DNA of 64,000 nt from Dama dama (lineage: Eukaryota > Chordata > Mammalia > Artiodactyla > Cervidae), in assembly GCF_033118175.1 (NCBI RefSeq), contig NC_083701.1, positions 9,195,501 through 9,259,500 of the forward strand, written 5' to 3'. The translations under genes and the position numbers were made by a program. Positions 58,701-64,000 of this stretch are shown here, one piece after another. A model generated the notes under the pieces. That model was not told the origin of the DNA. It saw only the letters and a program-made list of their open reading frames with translations, and searched no databases. Numbering within the stretch: position 1 is the stretch's first letter; each line of letters starts with the position of its first letter.

Positions 58701-60525
58701 GGGTCAGCACAAAGTCACAGTTTTTAAGAGCATAAGCCAGCTAGCCATCCTTCATCCAATCACACTTCATGAATCTATGCATCCACTTATGCATCATCCA
58801 TTCATCTATCCAATTATGCATGCATACATACATGCAAATACTCACTCCTTCATTTTATCACCTGGCACAGGGCTGGAATCTTGGAATAAAACAGTGGTGG
58901 TGGGGGACTCAACTCTCCCATCAATCTATTTTCCACACAACAGTCAGGGTTTTCTTTGGTTATTTATTCACAAATGTGCTCTTGTCATTTTTCTGTTTAG
59001 AGCACCTTCATGGCTCTCCACTGGCCTCAGGATTAAGTCATACAAGACAAGGCTCTTCATGTTTTACCCCATGCCTTCCTCTTCAGCCTCATCTCCCTCT
59101 GCCTCCTGCCTCATCACACTCATCATGTTCCATCAAGGGTTATGTCCTTTCCCATGTAAACCAGGTCCTGCCCTAGGCAGTTTAAATGATTCATGGCATT
59201 AGGATATTTAGTCCTAAGAACAGCCCTGAAAATAATGACATCTCATTCAATTGAGCAAGTCAGGCATTGCCTAAAGCCCTTATTCATAGCCTAATCTCTG
59301 TGTTGTGGTACCACACAGAGTTGTACTGTGTACAACCTATACAACTGTACATGGCAGCTCTGTCTGTAATTTGGGCATGTTGTTATCTAACCTTGTAGAG
59401 GAGGAGATCCATGGAACCTCATAATTGCAGAAGCATAAATGGGCTTCCCTTGTGGCTCAGCTGGTAAAGAATCTGCCTGCAGTGCAGGAGAACTGGGTTT
59501 GATCCCTGGGTTGGGAAGATCCCTTGGAGAAGGGAAAGGCTACCCACTCCAGCATTCTGGCCTGGAGAATTCCATGAACTGTAAGGTCCATGGGGTCGCA
59601 AAGAGTTGGACACAACTCAGCGACTTTCACTTTCACAAATGTTATCTAATCTTGACCTCTTTCTTAAGGTAAAGTCTTTGTAGAACCTTCTGCAGGTTGT
59701 CACCTAGCTTTTGTTTACATACCAGTGACCAAAACCCTCTAAAGGAAGTAGGCATCTGTGGACAGCTTTGCCTATTAGAGAGTTCTCTGTATTGCATTGA
59801 AAAATGTTGAGGGCAGGAGGAGAAGGGGGAGACAGAGGATGAGATGGTTGGATGGCATCACTGACTCAATGGACATGAGTTTGAGCAAACTCTGGTAGAT
59901 AGTGACAGTCAGGGAAGCCTGGCATGCTGCAGCTCATGAGGTCACGGAGTCGGAAGTGATTGAGCAACAGAACTACCACAACACAGGTCTTCCCTTTGCC
60001 CCATGAGCTTGGCCTGAACAATATTTCTTCACTGTCATGACTACCCACGTATCATCTGAGGACAGCCATCACAGCCTCCACCCATCTCCTGAGTCTCAGA
60101 CTAACCTCCTAGATCCTTCCTCTAACCTGATTCAGTGTTGCTTATTTTCTGGCTGGCTTAGCCTCTTGGAGACCCTGGCCATGGGTCAACTCTGCAGGAG
60201 GATGAGGAGACTACAGAGGAGAACCCAGCCAGGGCTCCTCCCCCAGGTGACATCCTTCTGGCCAGGCACCCCACCCAGGTGATCTTGGGGTCTCCTATGT
60301 GTTTATGAGATCAGAATCTTCAGCAGCACTTGTGTGAGAGGACCCTCGTCCCAATCCACCCCCTACCTAGAGGGTGGACACTCCCCTTACCCCACAAGCA
60401 GCGGTCTCGGGCCGCAGAGAAGTTCCCCATGGCAGCAGTGCTGATGTGGGCAACGTCAAAGTTCCTGATGGATGGATCAACGATCGCTGAAGAGAGAGCC
60501 AGGGACTGCCACGAGTCCAGAGTGA
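37254..60525 (-). CDS. TG: TG, thyroglobulin, six internal exons (partial gene)
   Basis: Thyroglobulin is the large secreted glycoprotein of thyroid follicles on whose tyrosines T3 and T4 are formed. In transcription order the exons are 60391-60525, 55920-56084, 49124-49343, 47467-47560, 44816-44975 and 37254-37456: 977 nt, 325 complete codons without a stop, all bounded by AG/GT on the minus strand. The first two carry the last cysteine-rich type-3 repeat. The other four open the cholinesterase-like domain, which drives folding, dimerisation and transport of TG (family knowledge). Diagnostic strings include VGTSWKPVDQFLGVPYAAPP, SEDCLYLNVFVPQN, VTASYRTGIFGFLSS and FGGDPRRVTLAADRGGAD. If SLA sits in intron 41, as I recall for human TG, these are exons 36-41; that numbering is from memory. 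The rest of the gene is outside the window on both sides. Confidence 0.96.
37965..38148 (-). mobile_element. CHR/ART2-type SINE, antisense
   Basis: TTTTTATTTATTTTTAGATT-like tail, then CTTCTTGGCTGCAAGGCATG and ACTGGACCACCAGGGAAGTC. Confidence 0.85.
38867..39250. repeat. AC-rich minisatellite
   Basis: About 380 nt of tandem variants of an ACACACACCCCAATGTAC-like unit (plus strand), with a longer higher-order repeat visible around 39080-39165. The long Thr/His- and Cys/Val-rich frames across it on both strands are products of the repeat. Confidence 0.9.
40433..40613 (-). mobile_element. CHR/ART2-type SINE, antisense
   Basis: A T-run tail, TTCTGGCCACAAGACGCGTG and CACTGGGCTGCCAGGGAAG. Confidence 0.87.
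40877..41096 (+). mobile_element. Bov-tA SINE with perfect 14-nt duplication
   Basis: A full-length SINE; AAGATTAACTTCAG is duplicated at 40863-40876 and 41097-41110. Confidence 0.93.
42783..42838 (-). mobile_element. Bov-tA SINE head fragment, antisense
   Basis: ACTGAACCCGGGTCTCCTGC and CTTTACCCTCTGAGCCACCA, the head only, next to a sense SINE. Confidence 0.75.
42848..43062 (+). mobile_element. Bov-tA SINE
   Basis: GGTAAAGGATCCACCTGCCA through GACACAGCTGAGCGACAGAG. Confidence 0.87.
44816..44975 (-). CDS. TG: TG exon e (ChEL core strands)
   Basis: The acceptor GCTCCCTACAG lies above 44975 and the donor GTGAGT lies below 44816. It has 160 nt: 53 codons plus one base. It encodes APNASVLVFFHNAAEGKGSG, DRLAVDGSFLAAVGNLIVVT and ASYRTGIFGFLSS. 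The VLVFFHN and VVTASYR..GFLSS segments match the esterase core, where active enzymes carry the oxyanion loop. NAS is a possible glycosylation site. Confidence 0.95.
46350..46609 (+). mobile_element. BovB/BovA 3' fragment
   Basis: BovB tail sequence (CTTTGGCCACCTGAT, GGTTGGATGG, GACAGGGAAGCCTGG) ending near an ACAACAATAATAAT tract; in a TG intron. Confidence 0.88.
46935..47130 (+). mobile_element. BovB/BovA 3' fragment
   Basis: A short BovB tail copy starting ACCCTGATGCTGGG and ending GCACTGAACTG. Confidence 0.88.
47467..47560 (-). CDS. TG: TG exon d (ChEL, esterase type-B signature)
   Basis: The acceptor CTGTATCTGCAG lies above 47560 and the donor GTGAGT lies below 47467. It has 94 nt: one base completing Arg, then 31 codons. 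It encodes ARCWQPGVRTPMPPGVSEDC and LYLNVFVPQNV. EDCLYLNV matches the second carboxylesterase type-B signature. The frame happens to stay open for about 100 nt into the upstream intron across a (GCT)n repeat. Confidence 0.95.
47561..49123 (-). other. TG intron between exons c and d
   Basis: A 1.6-kb intron with an (AGC)7 repeat near its 3' end and an AT-rich stretch near 48600-48630; no young SINE is apparent. Confidence 0.85.
47636..47656 (+). repeat. (AGC)7 triplet repeat
   Basis: CAG-type triplets on the plus strand, so (GCT)n in TG sense, about 80 nt upstream of the acceptor of TG exon d. Confidence 0.85.
49124..49343 (-). CDS. TG: TG exon c (start of cholinesterase-like domain)
   Basis: The acceptor CCCCCGCCCCAG lies above 49343 and the donor GTAAGG lies below 49124. 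It has 220 nt: two bases, 72 codons, two bases. It encodes IPLPGFGTSPPSVPITTHGQ, LLGRSQAIQVGTSWKPVDQF, LGVPYAAPPLGEKRFRAPEH and LNWTGSWEATKP. FLGVPYAAPP is the conserved opening of the carboxylesterase/cholinesterase fold, and NWT is an N-glycosylation sequon. Confidence 0.96.
49504..50540 (-). mobile_element. BovB LINE, 5'-truncated, with target-site duplication
   Basis: The minus-strand frames resemble the BovB reverse transcriptase (NNLRYADDTILMAESEEELK) and the conserved C-terminal region (MVFPVVMYGCESWTV, WLDGITDS). The 3' end is the typical CGACTGAGC..CAGTTCAG tail. A perfect 12-nt duplication (TAAGTCTAGTCA) flanks it at 49492-49503 and 50541-50552. The open frame is broken and non-functional. 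Confidence 0.93.
51362..52632 (-). mobile_element. BovB LINE, 5'-truncated
   Basis: Same orientation and same 3' end as the copy at 49504, extending further 5'. The frames contain MKVKEESEKVGLKLNIQKTK and NNLRYADDTTL in separate, broken pieces. It ends close to the (GT)n tract at 52748. An 8-nt CAGCTCAG occurs at both edges (51361 and 52634) but may be chance. Confidence 0.92.
52748..52792 (+). repeat. (GT)n microsatellite in a TG intron
   Basis: About 22 GT units just past the 5' end of an antisense BovB fragment. In the TG transcript it reads as (AC)n. Confidence 0.95.
53017..53165 (+). mobile_element. MER5A-like hAT relic
   Basis: GACAATGTCTGGAGATATTC and GGGGTTGTCACAAG, followed by a degenerate AACAACCTACGATAGAG, match the non-autonomous MER5A pattern. 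Confidence 0.75.
53486..53612 (+). repeat. GGAA/GAAA-rich purine tract
   Basis: Degenerate GGAA, GAAA and GGAG tandem repeats in the TG intron between exons b and c. Confidence 0.85.
54388..54735 (+). mobile_element. BovB 3' fragment
   Basis: Matches the BovB C-terminal and tail region (RVPWTARRSNQSSLKEISPE, then WLDGITKSMDMSLSNLQELV) and ends in GAACTGAACTGAAG. It is antisense to TG. Confidence 0.9.
54905..55075 (+). mobile_element. Old mammalian interspersed repeat, family unsure
   Basis: AAATAAAGTTTAATTGGTAC, CAACAGCAGAGTTGAGTAGC and GCCTAAAATATTTATTATC are a repeat motif known across mammals. I cannot name the family with confidence. Confidence 0.5.
55920..56084 (-). CDS. TG: TG exon b (last cysteine-rich type-3 repeat)
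   Basis: The acceptor TCCTCCTCCGCAG lies above 56084 and the donor GTGAGT lies below 55920. It has 165 nt: two bases, 54 codons, one base. It encodes ECSRHQDCLVTTLQTQPGAV, then RCVFYADTQSCTHSLQAQNC and a LLLHEEATYIYRKP end. Five cysteines in this exon, plus one in the preceding exon, fit a disulfide-rich type-3 repeat. The last base is A, so the junction codon with the next exon is Asn. The exon is flanked by oppositely oriented BovB elements. Confidence 0.95.
56145..56284 (+). repeat. Degenerate ATCC tetranucleotide array, left part
   Basis: Variants of CATCCATCC and CATTCATCC lie between the acceptor of TG exon b and a BovB insertion. The same array continues on the far side of the BovB at 58430. 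Confidence 0.85.
56285..58440 (+). mobile_element. BovB LINE, about 2.15 kb, 5'-truncated
   Basis: The longest BovB copy here. The pieces in order are the region before the RT (IVQETGIKTIPTEKKCKKAK), RT blocks (DVQAGFRKGRGTRDQIANIR, MGIPDHLTCLLRSLYAGQEA), the YADD active-site motif at 57650-57661, and the C-terminal GCESCTVKKAEC part. Several stops and frameshifts (for example after 57056, 57407 and 57571) make it a dead copy. It is inserted in an ATCC array. Confidence 0.93.
58430..58600 (+). repeat. Degenerate ATCC tetranucleotide array, right part
   Basis: Continues the CATCCATCC-type array after the BovB 3' end (GAACTGAACTGATCC). A further weak stretch lies at about 58740-58840. Confidence 0.8.
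59440..59638 (+). mobile_element. Bov-tA SINE
   Basis: GGGCTTCCCTTGTGGCTCAG through AACTCAGCGACTTTCAC. Confidence 0.88.
59811..59985 (+). mobile_element. BovB/BovA 3' fragment
   Basis: A divergent BovB tail with GATGAGATGGTTGGATGG and GTTTGAGCAAACTCTGG. Confidence 0.85.
60391..60525 (-). CDS. TG: TG exon a (type-3 repeat region)
   Basis: The minus-strand acceptor TTTCCCTACCAG ends just above 60525 and the donor GTAAGG begins just below 60391. It has 135 nt: two bases, 44 codons, one base. It encodes LDSWQSLALSSAIVDPSIRN, then FDVAHISTAAMGNFSAARDR and CLW. The string matches the TG segment before the ChEL domain. NFS is a potential N-glycosylation site. It is the most upstream TG exon seen here. 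Confidence 0.94.
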
Positions 60526-60834
60526 CTGGTAGGGAAAGAAGGGGACCATCAGTGGGGTGTCACACGATGCTCCCAGAGGGCGCCCAGGGCTTCCTCCGGG
60601 GGTCTCCATTCTCATGTGACCCCACTTCTTTACCCATCTCTCCATTCTACAACAATTTTTCAATGATTTCTATGAGCCAAACTCCAAATTTCTATGTGTT
60701 CAAGCCTGGGAATACAGAGGTTAAAAAAACAAAACAAACAAATCAACAAATGTGTGGGCATTTCTACTGAGCAGCTTACAGGAGAATGGGAGAGAATGTG
60801 AAAGGATAAGAAAAACATCATAGTACAGTTGTTA

Positions 60835-61048
60835 TGGGCTTTGCTGGTAGCTCAGATGGTAAAGAATCCACCTGCCAATGCAGGAAACCCGGGTTTGATC
60901 CTGGGTAGAGAAGAGTCCCTGGAGAAGGCAATAGTAAGCCACTCCAGTATACTTGCCTGGAGAATCCCAAGGAAGGAGGAGCCTGGAGAGCTACAGTCCA
61001 TGGGGTCACAAAGAATCAGACACGACTGAGTGACCAACACACACACGG
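60835..61048 (+). mobile_element. Bov-tA SINE
   Basis: GGGCTTTGCTGGTAGCTCAG through ACGACTGAGTGACC and an ACACACAC tail; about 310 nt upstream of TG exon a. Confidence 0.88.
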
Positions 61049-61109
61049 TTGTTATAGCGCAAAAATCAGAATAGTGCCAGCACCCATGATAATAACAGGC
61101 TCATCAGTG

Positions 61110-61310
61110 TTGGATGGCACAGTGGGAAAGAATCTGCCCGCCAGTGCAGGAGATACAAGAGAGCAGGGTTTGATGCCTAGGCCAGGAAGATGCCCTGGAA
61201 ACGGGAATGGCTACCCACTGAAGTATTCTTGCCTGCAGAATCGCATGGACAAAGGAGCCTGACGGGGCCCAGGGGATCACAAAGAGTTGGACATGGCTGA
61301 GCACACACAC
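61110..61310 (+). mobile_element. Bov-tA SINE, divergent
   Basis: GGAAAGAATCTGCCCGCCAG through GAGTTGGACATGGCTGAGCA. Confidence 0.82.
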
Positions 61311-62116
61311 AGTGCTGGTTATATGGTGTTTTGTGATGCACTGTGCAGGCTGCCTTCAGGGCCAAGGCTCTCATTTCCCCAAGTGCTGGGAAGCTGGAGA
61401 AAGCTCTCATTTCCCCAAGTGGTTGGGGCTGCTGGCCGAGTCCCTCCCTAGGAATTACCTAGGACTAGGCCAGCTGCCTCCCTCCACAGGGTCAACCTTA
61501 ATCCCCAAACTAGTTCAGGTGGATCTCCAAAGTTCCAACTCTCTGGCCCCAAGTTGGGACAACCCCCAGTGGCCAACTCAGCTTCACAGCTCACTGAGGC
61601 ATCCATGTGGCCAGGGTTTGGTTTGCATCCATGTTCTACTTCACCCCCAGCCCAGTTCTGCCCCTTCGCTTCCTTACACGTGTTGCTCCCAAGAGCACTG
61701 TGCACTAAACTTTCTGCATGCAACTCTATCTCAGAGTCTTTCCTGGAAAACCCCAGCCAAGACATCCTCTTTAAAAGATGAAGACAATTCGTCCCATCCT
61801 CCCTTCCTCCTCTGTGTCCACAGTCCACTCTCTACGTCTGCATCTCTATTCCTGCCCTGCAAATAGGTTCATCAGTACCATTTTCTAGATTCGACATCTA
61901 TTCATGAATATGCGATATTTGTTTCTGTCTTTCTGACTTGCTTCCCTCCGTATGACAAAGGGCAGCACTGACATATACATACGACCGTGTGTAAAACAGA
62001 TCGCCAGTGGGAAGCTGCTGTGTGACACCGGGAGCCCAGCTCGACGCTCTGTGATGACTTAGAGGGGTGGGATGGGGGGCCCACGAGGGAGGGGAGATAT
62101 CTGCACGTATAGTTGA

Positions 62117-62272
62117 TGAGGATGAGATGGTTGTATGGCGTCACTGACTCAATGAACATGAGTTTGAGTAAACTCTGGGAGTTGGTCATGGACAGGGAGG
62201 CTTGGGGTGCTGCAGCCCATGGGGTCGCAAAGAGTCGGACACGACTGAGCAACTGAACTGAACCGAGCTGAG
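62117..62272 (+). mobile_element. BovB/BovA 3' fragment
   Basis: A BovB tail with GATGAGATGGTTGTATGG ending CAACTGAACTGAACC. Confidence 0.85.
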
Positions 62273-64000
62273 TCACAGCGCTGCGCAGCAGACATTAACA
62301 CATTGCAAGTCAGTTGTTCTCCAATCAAAATTTTTAAAAGAATTTTAAAAATAAGAGATGAAGCCTGTGAGGCACGGGGATGTGAAAACAGCTTTCCCAA
62401 GAACGTGCCGCTCCCCTATCCTGAGTGCGGGGCTCTCTGTCACCGCGAGAGTGAGAGGCATCATCAGGCTGTGGCTGCCAGAGAAATGCTTGGCAGAGGC
62501 GAAGAGCCCTACCAGAGCACCAGTGTCCCTGTGAGGACAGAGGAGACCCTGCAGGGGCCTCAGGCTGCCGCCGAGGAAGGACTGTGGGTGGGCCAGGGGG
62601 GTGGGTGCAGCGTTCTAACCACACGTGGCATTGAAGAGGGCACAATGTCGCCTCCCAAAATAGGCCTCTATGGTGGTGTGCTAATACCTGAATACTGTAC
62701 AGAGTAGTTCAGTGTACAGAATTGATAGTTAATGGGGAAAACCTACTTGTCTTTTCATTTTTCCTTCTGTCTTTGACTTTTTTTTTTAGAAGACCATACA
62801 GTGTACCCTTATGACAAATATCTGTGGGCATCTACCTTGTGCTGGCAAAACGCAATGGCCCTCTTAGGTGCAACACTTCACAGCCACAAGGTGCCCTTAC
62901 TCACCACCCAAGCCCTTTGGGAGCGATACTCCATCGCCTTGTCTCCCTGTCTGTAAAACCTCATTGCGCTTGATTCACACGGCGCCCCAGACAGGGATCA
63001 AACGTGAGGAGTCAGGAGCTGGGAGAGGTTGCATGACTTTCTAAGGACACTGAGCTGGATGGTGACAAAGCCCGAGACAGAGCCTCTTGGCTCTAAGTCA
63101 GTGCTTCTCTGCACCCCTCTGAGCCTCCCACGGGGTGAGCATCCTCTCCGAAAGGTTGTTGTCTTTGATAGCAAAAGCTCTTAGCTATATGAGGAAGCCT
63201 ATTATTTTTATCTCGAACCTGTCTTTGACACCACAGTACTGAGAGTCACTAAAATTAGAATGGTAAATAAAGTAGCAAAACAATCTAGCACCACTAACCT
63301 TTTTTTTTTTTCAATTAGAAAAAAAGCATAGGAAAGGATAGAAGGAAGGAAGAAAAAGAGGAAAAAAAGGTGTACTCAGAGAAGTGGTCAAATAACACAA
63401 CTAGATCTCACGTGGATTCAGGAAGAGGAAGGTGAGACCCCCATACTCATCCTGGAGCCGTGGGACCACTCTCAGAATCTTGAACCATGTATTTCTGAAC
63501 TTGGGACCTGGTTTCCCTGCAGGAAACCCAGGGCTGTCATTATCTTAAGCATCCTCCATGTGTTGCTATTTCTATGGTCAGTGCAAGTGGCATTTTTGCA
63601 ACACAGCTGATCTGAGGCACATATTATTAGATGGTGAGTACAGGGAAATTTCAGAGAAAACTTATGATGGGATTTCAGGACTGAACCTGCCAATTATGGT
63701 CTTAAAATGGAAGCTTTGGCTGCCCTCCATGTTTAGGTTGATGTCTAGGGGAAAACGCTCTAATTAAAGGGTGACTGTCACTGCCAGAGTGAGAGCCAGC
63801 TCATCGGTGGCCATCCCAGGGCCTGGAGCCAGCTCTCTGCCACACCCGGCACCTGGCCCCTCCCCTGGCCCACAGGACCCCTGGATGAATCATTGCTGCC
63901 ATGCTGAAACCAACATCTGGGGTTCAATATGCACCTCATAAAAAACTCTGACAACAAATCCCTTGTGAATGTAAGATCATAGTGAAGCATGAAAGCTAAG

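Larger units (their letters stand above)
56085..60390 (-). other. TG intron between exons a and b
   Basis: A 4.3-kb intron dominated by the ATCC array, its BovB insertion, a Bov-tA SINE and a BovB tail; no further exon. Confidence 0.85.
60526..64000 (-). other. TG intron upstream of exon a, partial
   Basis: At least 3.5 kb without a recognisable TG exon. It contains two Bov-tA SINEs, a BovB tail and a purine-rich stretch near 63315-63370. The preceding TG exon must lie beyond the window. Confidence 0.75.

Noticed and set aside
60526..64000. A possible further TG exon upstream of exon a
   Set aside because: None of the minus-strand frames here reads like the preceding TG segment; I saw no matching splice-bounded frame.

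Overview
This is mammalian nuclear DNA from a ruminant, most likely a bovid (cattle, buffalo, sheep or goat). The clade call rests on many copies of ruminant-specific retroposons: Bov-tA/BovA SINEs, a second tRNA-derived SINE family (CHR/ART2 type) and several 5'-truncated BovB (RTE-type) LINEs. The two protein-coding genes have short exons, consensus GT-AG introns and mammalian protein sequences. I cannot name the species from sequence alone.

Layout. Positions 1-37253 lie inside one large intron of thyroglobulin (TG), which runs on the minus strand. Inside this intron, on the plus strand, sits the whole coding region of SLA (Src-like adaptor, SLAP): seven coding exons from 6409 to 29689, a 3' UTR of about 1.85 kb and an AATAAA signal at 31527. 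The joined frame is exactly 276 codons plus stop, with the myristoylation N-terminus, SH3, SH2 (FMIRES Arg111) and C-terminal tail all intact. From 37254 to 60525 the minus strand carries six consecutive TG exons. In transcription order they are 60391-60525, 55920-56084, 49124-49343, 47467-47560, 44816-44975 and 37254-37456. They encode the last cysteine-rich type-3 repeat region and the first part of the cholinesterase-like (ChEL) domain. All phases join, giving 325 complete codons without a stop.

The remaining sequence is intronic and repeat-rich. It holds SINEs (several with target-site duplications), BovB fragments in both orientations, old MIR/L2/L1/MER5A/MER20 copies, four (GT)n tracts, an AC-rich minisatellite, (GGAA)n and (ATCC)n arrays and a run of 18 G. 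The two genes have no shared biochemistry: SLAP is a haematopoietic adaptor that dampens antigen-receptor signalling, and TG is the thyroid hormone precursor. Their link is the nested antisense arrangement.

I found no CRISPR array, phage, operon or other new multi-gene system. The most notable points are: an SLA 5' splice site that is itself the first repeat unit of a (GT)24 microsatellite; an in-frame upstream ATG that would bury the SLAP myristoylation signal; oppositely oriented BovB copies flanking one TG exon; and a SINE flanked by an unusually long 32-nt direct repeat.
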